A stretch of 64,000 bases of DNA, from contig NC_044004.1 of the NCBI RefSeq assembly GCF_900496995.4, positions 78,499,538 to 78,563,537 on the forward strand, read 5' to 3'. This document shows positions 27,801 to 38,400 of this stretch, in pieces (position 1 is the stretch's first letter; the number at the start of each line of letters is the position of its first letter). Position numbers and translations under genes: made by a program. Origin of the DNA: Aquila chrysaetos chrysaetos. Taxonomy: Eukaryota > Chordata > Aves > Accipitriformes > Accipitridae. The notes under the pieces were generated by a model. That model was not told where the DNA came from and searched no databases. It saw only the letters and a program-made list of their open reading frames with translations.

Positions 27801-30800
27801 TTACACTTATTACAGGTTAAATATGACTTTTTATATGAAAAAGTGTATGTTTGTTGCTTGGAAGAATGGGCCAGTCCGATTTATCAGAAGATATATACGA
27901 CCTTTATTCTTGTTATACTCTTCCTTCTTCCACTGATGTTGATGCTTTTTTTGTACACTAAAATTGGCTATGAACTGTGGATTAAGAAACGAGTGGGAGA
28001 TGCTTCAGTTCTTCAAACCATTCATGGGAGTCAAATGTCTAAAATATCAAGGTTTGTAAAGTAAAATACAGTTGGAACTTTGACTTCTAGAAAGCTTTTT
28101 TTTTCCCCCTGACAGTTCTTGAAAACCAGTGCAAAAAAAAAAGTAATCTTGTCTTTCCTTATCCATTGGGAAGTCTACAAGCATAGACCAGATTTTTAAA
28201 GCTAGCTAGTTATTTAACACTTAGATACCCAATTTAAGGCAACTTGAACAGATTTTTTTTTTTCTTCAAATTATAGTATAGCCATACCTTGGAAGTCAAG
28301 CCCTTTCAATAAATCTCATATTATACGTTGTGAAATGCTTGTTTTTAAAAGATGTCGGCCATGAGTTAGAAGATGACTTGGTGAAAATGCTGCTACATTG
28401 TTTCTGTATGTTCTATGGAAAGTTCTTTATATAATTCTGAGACTGTGAACACTGCTTTATGATCCTTTTAGAAGTTAAATTGGCAAATAGGAAAAAATCA
28501 GAATTCATTTAAATACTACTTTGGTACAGTTTAACTTGATGCAGCTTCCAAAGAATTTTGAGTGTTCTCAGATGTGTTTGTGTGAGCCTATCCAGATGGT
28601 AATGCTCTATCTGAAAAGCTATGAAAATAATTATCAACTTTGCTATTTAGCACTAAATACGGGCTACCCCTAATATTGCCTCATGATTTTTCCTTTCATT
28701 TGGCAAATTGATCTGTTGCCTGATGTGCTACAAACCTCTTAACAGTTCTGCTCATTAAGGAGAGCATCACCTTAAGTATCAACTGTAAGGAGAATACCAA
28801 CAAGAAGCTTAAAAGATAAATGAATCCTTAGATATTTGTCTAACAGTATGCCTAAGGAGGCAGACCCCTGTAAGTCAAAACTGAAAGAGGGTGCAATCTC
28901 ACAGGAGTTAAGGTGACATGTCATCTTCAGGCTACTCTTCAGTTTATTTTCACACTGGGGAGAAGATCCTGTAACTGCTTCCAGGGAATTGCTGCTTCTT
29001 TAGCTCAAATGAGAGATCCATCTTGGGATCTCTAAATGTAGTTATATGAATTATATGTATCAGTTTGAGGATGACAATAAATTCATGTATACCTTGAGTT
29101 TGTGAGATATTACAATGGAGGCAGTGAGTGTGTTTCTTGCTCTTATTCTAGCACTTCACCTGCTGGCAAAGGTTGAATGTTACAGGTGTAGTTTCATCAG
29201 GTGCTGCAGGTACAGTCAGCGCAGCCAGATCTAGGAAGGGACTCTTGGTTTTTGAGCTATTAATGGAATTTCATGTGTTTTTTTCCCCCTCAGTCTCTTA
29301 CTATTGAAATTGCATTTGCTAGAATAGAGTGAAAATGGCTTGCAAGATATGCTAACGTCATTGCTTGCTGCAACTGCAAAGTGCATTGTTTTCCCAAAAG
29401 AGAGAAATAAAAGGTGTTAATTGATGTGCTGGATTTATATGATGCTGCATTTCTTGTTCCAAAGGGTATTGTGTACTTCTGAGCATTCTTCCAGGGTTTT
29501 ATTTGCATCAGCAACCTCAGAACACATTTACAGATCTAACTTGAAGAGACACATCTAACTACCAGTCAATTCTTAGTGATTCAGTATGGAATGTCTTGAT
29601 GCAATTTCAGGAAGAAGAAGCGAGCAATTGTAATGATGGTCACAGTGGTGTTTCTCTTTGCAGTCTGTTGGGCCCCCTTCCATGTGATTCACATGATGAT
29701 AGAATACAGTGAGTATCTGCCATGTGTCATACAATAAAGCCTTTCTAAGGTTTTTTATTTGGTTGGTTTTATTTGTTTTTTTGATAATGGAACTACAGGT
29801 TGTGAAAAGCTAGTGCTGCTGTAGCATTCAGCTATAGAATACCTTCTGCTAGCAAAGCTTAATGTTGTGCCTATAAATCCTGGATTACTGTCTTGTAATA
29901 GACATACATAGCTAACAACAGATGAATTACTCTGAAGTCTACAAGGGACAGACAGATCTGCAGTGCTCATAGAAAATGAGTACATTTAAAAAAAAACTAT
30001 TATCATAGAATTATTTAGGTTGGAAAGGACCTTTAATGTAGTGTTTGGGAGATACCTTATAGCTGAGAGAAACTTTTGTGTCAGCCACCTCTCTTCTTCC
30101 CTGCTGTGTGAATTAAAAAAAAAAACAAAACAAAAAAACCCCCAACCAAATAAAAAAACCCCAACTTTGTGTCTTGCTGTAAGCTCTACTGAACTTTGTT
30201 GCAGGGTGGGTGGGAGGGAACCCAAACTCTTTACAGGCTCCTTTAGAATGTAGGCTCTTTAGAAAGGAGATTCTTTGCTTCTGGATTTGTACAGCACATA
30301 ATCCAGTCCTGAAAAGGGTGTTTGCTAGGCCTCACAAGACTCAAGAAAAAGCAAGACTTGACTATTAGGATGGTGAGCATATCTCTGTGGATTCTTTTTT
30401 CTTTCCATGTCTGTCGTGCTACCCTCATTTGCTGAAAGGTCAAAAGTACCTGGCTGGAAGGTAAAAGTTATTTCCAAGTATAAAAACTCTTGAACAAGTA
30501 ACTTTTTAATTCAAATTTAATTTTAATTTAATGTGTGAAGATTTCTATTTGCATCCACTTAAGTTGTCTTACTGCTTTGAGTTAAACTGTTAGGAAATAT
30601 TTATCCCTTCACTTGCCCTGGTTTTCACAAGGTAGGCGTATTGGAAATATAAATAGTGGTAATGCCCAGTGAATCCAGTGGAACTTTCAATGGTCTCAAC
30701 TGGATACTGGCTTGGAAATGCCCTCAATGCTTGTTATCTTTGCTTTTTGCTATTTGCCCTATTCTCTGGGGTCTTGCACTGTTCATCTCCCATCTCCTGC

Positions 30801-32119
30801 ATGGGTACTGGGATAGCACGTGGGACTGTGCAGCAGGCCATGTATAGGAACAGGAGGAATTTTTCAGTAGTTGTTGTACTCTACTTGCCAGAGGCAGCAG
30901 CTGTTTCTTTGTCTTCTGTCACAAATGAGGTTGTAGCAGATAAATCAGTATTCCTGCAGTCAGTAAGCTGACCCAGATGATGTTTATGCCTGGGCAGAAT
31001 CAGAAGTGCAGAAGCTGTAACTATTAAAATTGTCTGGGTTGTCCCATGTTAAGGTTGCCCATAACGCTCCATGAACTGTTAGCTCTCTTTTAATTGCTAA
31101 TTTCAGGAATTATTTCAGGTGCTGCAAGGCCTTTATTTTACTTGTCATATAAACCTTTGTAGTATTTATCCAGAGTCTGATTGCTGAGTATTTGAATTCA
31201 AGGAATTCAGAGTGCTCTGTGATCTCAATGATTAAAAAGTGAGAGATGTGACCAAGACAATGCATTTTTACCTCAATGGGCTGATCTGTGTCAGCACAGA
31301 GAAAAAAGCCGTGTGTGGTCAGTGACAAGACAGGGATTGGTGTTAAAGTACTTACACATTTGATATGGACATGAAACTCAGAGCCAGAAGAACAACTTGA
31401 ATAAACAAGGCCAGTACTTAGCAGGCTGGAAGCTCGCTGTTGCTTGGCCATTGGGCAGGTTTTTTGGCTCATAAATTGCCTCTTTTGAATGACTCTGTCC
31501 TTATTTACCTATACACAAGGCAGGGCTCTGTGGTAGATTTTGATCTTTCCTTGCTGATCGAACTGAACCCTATTGCTAATACTAAGAAACTCCAGCAAGG
31601 TCTTTTGTTGATTTTTAAACAAAAACTTCTAATGCCAGACTGGATATAATTAGGCATAAGTAGTAGGCATTTATGCCATTCCATGCTTACAGCATATTTC
31701 CTTTTTCCTTTGCAGGTAATTTTGAAAAGGAGTATGATGATGTGACAGTCAAAATGATCTTTGCAATCGTCCAGATTATAGGATTCTTCAATTCTATTTG
31801 CAACCCTATTGTGTATGCTTTCATGAATGAAAACTTCAAGAAAAATTTTCTGTCTGCCATCTGCTTCTGCATTGTCAAAGAAAATGCATCACCAGCCAGG
31901 CAACTTGGGAATTCAGGGATTACTATGAGGCGGCAAAAGGCAAGTGTTTCTCAAAGAGATCCCATTGACTCGGACGAAGCCAGGAGGGACGCATTCAGCG
32001 ATGGCAACATTGAGGTCAGGTTCTGTGATCAGCCAGCTTCAAAAAGGAATTTGAAAAGGCACCTTGCCTTATTCAGCTCTGAGCTTACTGTGCATTCTGC
32101 ATTAGGAAATGGACAGTAG
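12520..32119 (+). CDS. QRFPR: Pyroglutamylated RFamide peptide receptor (GPR103), whole coding span, six exons
   Basis: Exons 12520-12859, 26163-26321, 26939-27000, 27816-28051, 29611-29708 and 31716-32119 join into 1299 coding bases, or 432 residues plus stop. The product is a class A GPCR for 26RFa/QRFP, a hypothalamic RFamide peptide linked in vertebrates to feeding and endocrine control; family members signal largely through Gq and Gi. Visible landmarks are N-glycosylation sites N5 and N19, TM1 about 46-70, TM2 about 80-103 with D91, C118 pairing with C200 or C201, ERH in place of DRY at 142-144, TM5 about 213-235, CWAP at 285-288 before ECL3, NPIVY at 328-332, and C348/C350 as possible palmitoylation sites. 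The start matches the family N-terminus (LNITPEQF) and has G at -3. No frameshift or missing core residue is seen. Assignment by recalled similarity is near certain. Confidence 0.97.
22376..22901 (+). mobile_element. CR1 LINE, degraded 3' segment, plus orientation
   Basis: The order of recognisable pieces follows the 3' end of avian CR1 elements. There is a CAGTTTTGG...CAGTACAAGAAAGA block near 22390-22416, a TTCAGCCTGGAGAAG block near 22517-22531, a GGATGAGAGGCAAAAAG block near 22629, an AGGAAAATCTTTTTC block near 22679, CCTTGGAGATTTTCA near 22754, and a TTTCCAACC-type terminal block near 22865. Many substitutions and small indels interrupt any reverse transcriptase frame, so it is an old, immobile copy. 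Only the 3' portion is present, as usual for 5'-truncated CR1 insertions. The 5' boundary is uncertain by perhaps 100 bases. Confidence 0.85.
25630..25672. repeat. TATATC-type AT-rich microsatellite
   Basis: Repeated TATATC/TATATA units form an imperfect AT-rich array in intron 1, about 0.5 kb upstream of exon 2. It has no apparent coding role. Confidence 0.85.
26163..26321 (+). CDS. QRFPR: QRFPR coding exon 2
   Basis: This exon encodes the remainder of codon 114 through the first base of codon 167. It begins after TATTGCAG and reads GAFACKMVPFVQS, carrying the conserved TM3 cysteine C118. The TM3 end TCIAVERH has the ERH variant of the DRY motif that is typical of this receptor. ICL2 follows (QGIVHPLKMKWQYTNKRAF), and TM4 begins at the end. 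The donor is CTAG|GTAAGA. The length of 159 bases keeps phase 1 at both ends, so skipping it would preserve frame but remove TM3. Confidence 0.97.
26322..26938 (+). other. QRFPR: QRFPR intron 2 (617 bp)
   Basis: It runs from GTAAGA to TGTTTACAG and contains a 16-T tract at 26575-26590. No other feature is seen. Confidence 0.93.
26939..27000 (+). CDS. QRFPR: QRFPR coding exon 3
   Basis: This short 62-base exon encodes the rest of codon 167 through residue 187. It covers most of TM4 (IVWLLALIVGSPMW) and the start of ECL2 (HVQRLE). It is flanked by GTTTACAG and GTATGT and ends in phase 0. Its size and position match the family gene structure, and the residues line up with the human receptor as I recall it (VGSPMWHVQ). 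It is too short to be found by open-frame length alone. Confidence 0.95.
27001..27815 (+). other. QRFPR: QRFPR intron 3 (815 bp)
   Basis: It runs from GTATGT to CTTATTACAG and contains short A and T homopolymers. No other feature is seen. Confidence 0.93.
27816..28051 (+). CDS. QRFPR: QRFPR coding exon 4
   Basis: This exon encodes residues 188-265 and two bases of codon 266. It covers ECL2 (VKYDFLYEKVYVCCLEEW), with two adjacent cysteines C200-C201, one of which should bridge to C118. TM5 follows (about 213-235, IYTTFILVILFLLPLM), then ICL3 (YTKIGYELWIKKRVGDASV) up to MSKIS. The ICL3 segment is basic and typical of a G-protein-coupling loop. The donor CAAG|GTTTGT is weaker than consensus at +3 to +5. 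The exon ends in phase 2, completed by G of exon 5 to give arginine. Confidence 0.97.
28052..29610 (+). other. QRFPR: QRFPR intron 4 (1.56 kb)
   Basis: It runs from GTTTGT to GCAATTTCAG and is AT-rich with homopolymer runs. No additional exon, RNA gene or transposon is recognised. Confidence 0.92.
29611..29708 (+). CDS. QRFPR: QRFPR coding exon 5
   Basis: This exon encodes codon 266 (last base) through the first base of codon 299. It opens with the basic KKKR cluster at the cytoplasmic end of TM6, then TM6 itself (AIVMMVTVVFLFAVCWAPFHVIHMM) with the CWAP toggle motif at 285-288. It ends in ECL3 at IEY. It is bounded by TTTCAG and a consensus GTGAGT donor, and ends in phase 1. Confidence 0.97.
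29709..31715 (+). other. QRFPR: QRFPR intron 5 (2.0 kb)
   Basis: It runs from GTGAGT to CCTTTGCAG. It contains a short minus-strand CR1 3' end near 29999-30040 and an adjacent A/C-rich stretch at about 30115-30165. No exon is seen inside it. Confidence 0.92.
29999..30040 (-). mobile_element. CR1 LINE 3'-terminal fragment, minus orientation
   Basis: The + strand reads TATCATAGAATTATTTAGG followed by TTGGAAAGGACCTTTAA. This is the reverse complement of the characteristic avian CR1 3' terminus, including the ATTCTATGA repeat end. Similarity fades after about 42 bases, so this is a heavily 5'-truncated or decayed copy within QRFPR intron 5. Confidence 0.6.
31716..32119 (+). CDS. QRFPR: QRFPR coding exon 6 and stop
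   Basis: This terminal exon encodes the rest of codon 299 through residue 432 and a TAG stop at 32117-32119. It holds ECL3 (NFEKEYDDVTVK), TM7 with NSICNPIVY (NPxxY motif), helix 8 (AFMNENFKKNFLSAICFC) with C348/C350 possible palmitoylation sites, and a serine- and arginine-rich C-tail. The tail includes SGITMRRQK, the conserved FSDGNIEV block and the KRHLALFSSEL block. All are recognisable family signatures. Ser/Thr in the tail are candidate phosphorylation sites for desensitisation. Confidence 0.97.
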
Positions 32120-34265
32120 CATCACAAAGGTTTTGAGAATGGAAAAAGCATTCTCTTTATATGATAACTTTCAATAAGCTGTTTAAAATACTTTTCTACT
32201 TTGCATGCTGAAATGAGGGGAAAAGTATTTTGTGGGTTATTATAATGTTGGGATAATGGTTGAGAAAATGTAATATATTTTATAAGGATGAGGAGTAAAA
32301 CTTTGGAAAACAATATTACTGTATGATTTCCAGGAAAAAAAAAAAATTCTTCCTAAGCTAATTTAGGGCTTGTTTGCCCTCTGCTTTAGGTAAACCAAAC
32401 AACTATTGCTTGCTTTGTTTATTCTGTGTTTGGATGCTGGCACGCTGCTCAACCATACAGAGCTGAATGCCGGAAGATGGGAACTATGGAGAGAGTGCAC
32501 ACTTTTTTTGGACAACTTGGAAAAACTGACATGGGTCTAACATTGTAAGATCTGCTCTTTGCAGCTCTGAGGACAGAGGAGCTTCAGGTCTGAGTTCAGG
32601 AAAAATGTGGACTGAGATGCAATTATATTTTGGAAAAAAAAAATGTGAAAGAGCCAGAATTTGACTCTGAAAAGATTAAGATTTAAACATTGCGCGCATG
32701 GTCAGATTTGTTAACAGGAAACATATTAGAAATTAACAATGCATGCATAATTAATGTGCTGTTTCTACAGGTTAATTCTTGGGTACAAATTTAAAGGTCA
32801 GCGTACTGCCCTGTAAACCGCATTGTTCTGCTGAAAAATGCAGAAGTTGAAGTACTGTACAAGTGTGCAGGTGCTGGAGGTGTGATCTATAGAGTAAACA
32901 CTGAGTTTAACTTAACAGTCATGCTTGGATATGTGACTTACAGGTTGAAAGTGTGGTGTTGCCATTTTCTGGAAGGATATAAGGGCCAGTTCCAGAGCCT
33001 GTTGGGACTCTACAGAAGCCTTTCAGCTGAATATCACAGTCTTTTGACCAGACATTTCTCTGAAGACATGCACAAATTTTTCTGTCTCTTCATCATCTTC
33101 AAAGTGGATTAATTACTGTCTAAGAACAGGGTCAGTGTTCTGTTATTTTTAGGCTTCACAGTAAATAGCGGGGTTGAAATCCATATAAATTCTAAACATT
33201 TTTTGCTCTCAGTGGGTCAAACTGAAAAATTGTAAAAGGATGCTTACAAGTGTGGGGCTGGGGAAAAACTGTGATCTAGAATGGTACACTGTGATCTGAT
33301 CCCATAAATGAGGCTTTGAAATACATAATTTGTAACTGCAGCTGAGGTTAGCTTGGATCCTTTAATAGCCTGTGAAATGTCAGCGCTCTCTTCTGTCATC
33401 CCTTGCCTCACCTGACGGACCTTGGTGCTCCCTTGGCAGTGAATTTTAAGATTTTCTTACTTTGCTACTTTACAGTTCATTGTAAATGAAAACTTAGTCT
33501 AAATTATCCTTGTATAAATTGGAAGTAATCTGATCCTTCTCTAATGTTCAGAAATTCCCATTGGATAAGGCATTCTGATGGTGGTTTGGGATGTACTCTT
33601 TATTTACATATATAGTATTTATATTGTATATGATATACTCCCATGCAATGACAGGGGAAGATTCCTGACTGGTCCTGACAGCCAGGAATTAAGAGCACTC
33701 CTATTTACATAAGCATATGTATTAGATAAAATAACAATTTTGGAGAGCTATATCTGGGTAAAACAACATGACTGAGGTCAGGTTTTGCTTTAGACAGTCA
33801 TGCAGACATGGCCCTGTGCATTATCTTTGAATAATGCTGTAAGCAACAGCAACAATTTTTGCCTGCAGTTACAACTGTGATTTCCTTTGAAGGCCATTTC
33901 TGTCATAGCTTGTCTTTCATCCTTCTAGACAGGGGTCTTCTACTAAAAGTTTTCTGCCCTGGAGAATAGGGGCTAACGGTGGTTTATCATCATAGTTTTC
34001 CTCAGTTGGTGTAAACTTTATCTGGCTGATGATGAGAACTATGTTCTTTTACAGATTCTATAACTTAAAAACGATTTATTTTAAGCTTCTTATTTATTTG
34101 CACTGCTAATTTCAATGACAGATTTTAACACATATTTAACAAGAACTTTGAAGTATTTTGTTTTTGTTTCATCTTATCTGTTTCTTCTATTGTCTCATAA
34201 AATGTTATGTCGATGAGTAACTGTTGGAGTATTGTATTTTTTCATTAAAATTTCTCTTTGGCATT
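32120..34265 (+). other. QRFPR: Probable QRFPR 3' UTR
   Basis: AT-rich sequence follows the stop. The first plausible polyadenylation hexamer with a GT-rich downstream stretch is ATTAAA at 34244-34249; AATAAA at 34763-34768 is an alternative. ATTTA motifs recur, including TTATTTATT at about 34090-34098 and a cluster near 33598-33630. They suggest an unstable mRNA if this region is transcribed. The 76-codon open frame at 32882-33112 is not convincing. The true 3' end cannot be read from sequence. Confidence 0.4.
34244..34249 (+). terminator. QRFPR: Candidate QRFPR polyadenylation signal (ATTAAA)
   Basis: ATTAAA is the commonest variant hexamer. Within about 40 bases downstream is a T/GT-rich stretch (GGTGCTGTTTG) that could serve as the downstream element. 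It lies 2.1 kb after the stop codon. A canonical AATAAA at 34763-34768 could be used instead or as well. Confidence 0.3.
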
Positions 34266-34762
34266 GCTGGTGCTGTTTGCACTGGGAGCATCTGCTGTAA
34301 AATTCATTCTTTGAGTCTCTTTGTTTAAAGATTCATATAAGCTTATATGTGCTTTTTTAGTGATTAAATTCCAGTCCTTTTACAGGTGCCAGCTGTCACT
34401 GTAATCCTGAGAGAAGTGATTTAAAGGACTTTACAGAATAAGGTGAGAGAGGGAAAAAAAACCCTTCTAGTCTCTTGGTAGGAGAGAAGTGGTAAATATT
34501 TCAGCACAGGTATATGTGGCTACAGTTAGATTAAATATAAACTAAACTAGTAAAGACAGTTCTCTTACTGTCCTTAATAGTAGCTATATTATTTGTGCAT
34601 TTTTGACACAATAGTTTTCTCGGAGCCAGATAATCTTGTAAGAAGTCCTAGCTGCAGGGAATAGAAAAACTTTTATTGACTTAAGGAGAACCAAGGTTTT
34701 GCCCATGTTTGGTTTTTTTTTTTTTTAATCTGTCAGAGCTTCAGCTTTGATTTAACTAACAA

Positions 34763-34768
34763 AATAAA
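34763..34768 (+). terminator. QRFPR: Alternative distal polyadenylation signal (AATAAA)
   Basis: A canonical AATAAA is followed by TTGTGC and further T-rich sequence. It lies 2.64 kb past the QRFPR stop and is a second candidate 3' end. Confidence 0.25.
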
Positions 34769-35450
34769 TTGTGCTATTGAATCAGGTCAATTGTCAGTCC
34801 AGGCTAGTAGCCTGTCCCTTGCAGTGGCTCATATCATGTGTTTTTGAGTGCGTGGCTGTAACTGAGTACTTCAAACCAGTGAAAGCTAGCGCTGCTGTGG
34901 AAAGAACAGCACTGCTGTCCTCCGAGCTTGCCTGCCTATTCCTATCTTATATTAACAGAATTGCATGGTGAGTCTGATCAGAAACATTTCTGGCTAATGA
35001 TTTTACTGGAGAACAGAAAAGATAACCACGCTTATTTCTCTAAACTGAGACTATTTATCAAAACTGTTGTGTTCTTTGAGGAAAAATGCTTCCTCAAAAA
35101 AGTTTCTTTCTAATATCTTAGTTACAAATCACTTATAATTTCTTTGACTTCGATTAAATTAAAGAGAAACTTATTTTATTCTCAGCTGTAAGGGGCTAAG
35201 CCTTAAAGTTACGATGAGGTGATGCCAGGAACTGGCATGTGGATGAAGACAGGAGCCTGAAAGGTCATGTCCAACTGAACAGACACTCTGGAAATTTGAA
35301 GGGACCAGGAAAAAGTGTCAGATGTGTGGTCTTGCTCAACTGAAATCAGAGAGTATAAACAAGGAAAACAGTGAGTAGAAGGGAGGGAACCCTCTCAGTA
35401 ACTTTCCATAACAGTGCATCTGCTACAGAATTCCCATTCTTTGGGAGGAG

Positions 35451-35473
35451 AAAAAAAAAAAAAAAAAAAAAAA
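35451..35473. repeat. A homopolymer, 23 bases
   Basis: It is a run of 23 A with no polyadenylation hexamer just upstream, so a simple slippage tract is the likeliest reading. Confidence 0.9.
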
Positions 35474-38400
35474 GATAAATATTAAGTGAGATTTCTTCCT
35501 GGCAGAATTCTTTTATTGTTTTGTGGGGGGATTAGTTTCAGAGGACATCAGATAGATTCATTTGTGGGTATGGTTTTAAGCTTTAGAAATAGGTGCTGGG
35601 CTGTAATACTTTGTGATGAATAGACAGGGAACTATGCTTTTACTGAAGAGACTTGATGCTGTTATGGGCTAACACAATGCTATGCAGGCATTAAATAATC
35701 TGAAGATGATGAACAACTAAACAGAGAACTTGCAGGTCCCCTGTAGTGTTGACAATGTTTTCAGAAGACATTTATGGTATTGAGTGAGCGGGGCATTTAG
35801 GTGCAGACCAGGAGATGTCCATTTGAAGTTTCATAGTTTCATTCTGTTTTCAAGTAGGCTTTGATTGTTCCCTAAACAAGGATAACAAATACTAGCAGAG
35901 AAGATGGTGTGTCTCACTCTGGCAGTGTGTGCTTAGAACATCCTCAGCCAAATTCTCAATAAAACCAAGCTCCAAAGGTGGTCAGTTAGCTGTTTAAGAC
36001 CTTGGGTTATGGTTAGCATTTTGAGGAGTACTGCCTAGTCTTTGAAAAATGGGTTTATGTAAAAATGTTTGTAGATCAACTGTAAATCTGCAAGTTGCTG
36101 GTTCTCTGTGAAGAAGAAAAAACTTGCCTTTTGCTGAAGCTAGTTTGCTCCAGTAGAATACCCACAAGAAATGGTCTCTTTGGAGGGAGTGGTAGTGGTG
36201 GTAATGATTTAGAAAGGGGCATGCCCTAAATGTGAGATGTTGGAGAGAAAGGTACACAAATGCTTGAAGGTCAATGACATGAGCAAAGCAGAGATGGGCA
36301 GTTGAAAAGCATATGTAAGTAAGTGTAAACCCTTGTCCAGGGTTCAACTGTCCAAGGCTTGTTTATGAAGCACAGATGCAAGTCCTGTGCTCAGCTTTTG
36401 CTGAAAAAGTCTTTGAGCTGAGAGTATGTGTTGTAAAGCCATGTAATAAAACAATTACAATTGTTTTGTTTTTCTAAGATAGTAATGGCAACTCACAGAG
36501 ATGAGAAAAGTTCAAATTGAGGGATGAGGCGAAAGATTGGTTTTGGAGAGTTAGAAGATAGCAATTAAAACATATTGAATATCAGCCTGTTCCAAGGAGT
36601 AATGGGAGGCAGCCTTGCTCCATGTGTCTGTCTCATGATTGCAAAGCCAGAAGACATGTGTGATGTGCCTACATCAAGGGGGTAAGTATCTAAATTCTCA
36701 GCTTGGCAATGTGTTAGTCCTATCTATATGCTGATTACATGATTAGCTAATATGTAATAGTTGTATATGCTGCTTGCAGAGTCTTTGAATGTGGTAGAAG
36801 CTGTTAAAACAAGTCATCCAGTAGAAGGAGACATCTGAGAGATGAGAGAAATATGCAAAGAGCGTTGAAGGTAAGGACTAGATTATTATTGCCCAGGAAA
36901 AAAAAAAAAAAGTTAAGTAGATGAAAGGATTTAGTAGAGCTGGTGGCTTAGAGAGATGGGATAGGAAGATAATCATGGCAAGCTATATTTTTATGTAGGG
37001 ATGATCTGAGTGTTACAAAAGTTGGGAAAGTTTAGAAACTAGAGAGGAATTTTGGGAATGGAACAGCATGTAAATGCACAGGGCAAAAGGCTGGGAAGAG
37101 TGAAAGCTGCTCTTCTGGTGCTCCTCTGAGTGGAAGCAGTGGAATGGAGCAGGAGCTCCACCAGGGTGAGGAGGAGACAGAGCATTGGGAGCACAGTCCA
37201 ATTGCATCAAACTTACCTGGTGAGAACAGGAGGAGGTCTTCTTGAAACAGCGGAAAGAGGAGGATTAGAATAATTTCTCTCTGCATCCTGGTTTAGCAGA
37301 TTACATCTCATGTTTGTTTTAAGGTTTTTAAAGCTACAGGTTTTCAAAGCAGGTTGTCCTTTATGTTGTAGATGAATTCTGACTAACAGCAGCGTTCTAG
37401 AGCTTTTATCTTTCTGAGAAATGGGGATTTAATACAGAAACACAACACGCAGTTAGATTGTATGTATTTCTTCAGAAACATTCATAGAACAATTTCTTTT
37501 ATTTCTGTCTATACTGAAAGTCCTGCTTTGGCACATCAAAACTGTATTGCAGGAGTCCTGCTGGAAATTCAAGCTATCTATAGCTTCCTCTGTTGAAGCT
37601 CCAGTGAAATTGATGGATTATGAAGTTATTTTAAGAATTTCTGGTGATTTGAAATGAGAAAGAATCCATGCTATTAATATTTACTTAGTAATTTATTGCA
37701 AGTGGCTCTAGTTCCTCAAAACTCTCAAGATGTGAAGGCCTGCTCAAATGTTACGGAGATTTTATCTGATCCTGTAATAGATTCTGATTTCAATTACTAC
37801 CTCTGATGCTGCTATTAGGATGTGATACTGTCTTTACCAGCTTCTGATTACTTCTGCTTGCCTGGGTATTGTTTCCTGTTCTGGGATTTCTGGGTTTTGC
37901 TCGGTCTTGCCAATAGTGGAAGTTTTTGTCTTACTGGTGGGCAGCTGCAATGATTAGAGCTGCCTCATCCAGATTTCATTTTATAGAGGCATGAAGATGT
38001 CAGTTTTAAAAAAATGATGCTTAAATACTTGATGCTTGAATTAAAAAAAAAAAAAAATCACACTGGAGTAAATTCGTGTTTAAGGCACTCCTTGACCTGA
38101 TGCAACTGTAGGTGAAGCTTGGTGTGTTTCCTTGGATTGAGCAGAACTAATGGTGGAATAGGTGCTTGCCTTGGATTCAGCAAAACACTCTGTAACCCTG
38201 TAATAGGAACATCTGGAGGAATAAATTAAGTGTAGTAGTCTGCTCTCCTCGAGAGTCACATACTGTTTTACTATGAGAGCTTAACCCCCCCAAACTTTTC
38301 AGCCGCATCAGTACAACAAAACACAGTCAATCGAAAGCAGTAAAACCCGGTTCCTTTCATTCCTAGAAATACAGACTTAACAGTCGGCAAGTCAAGCTGA

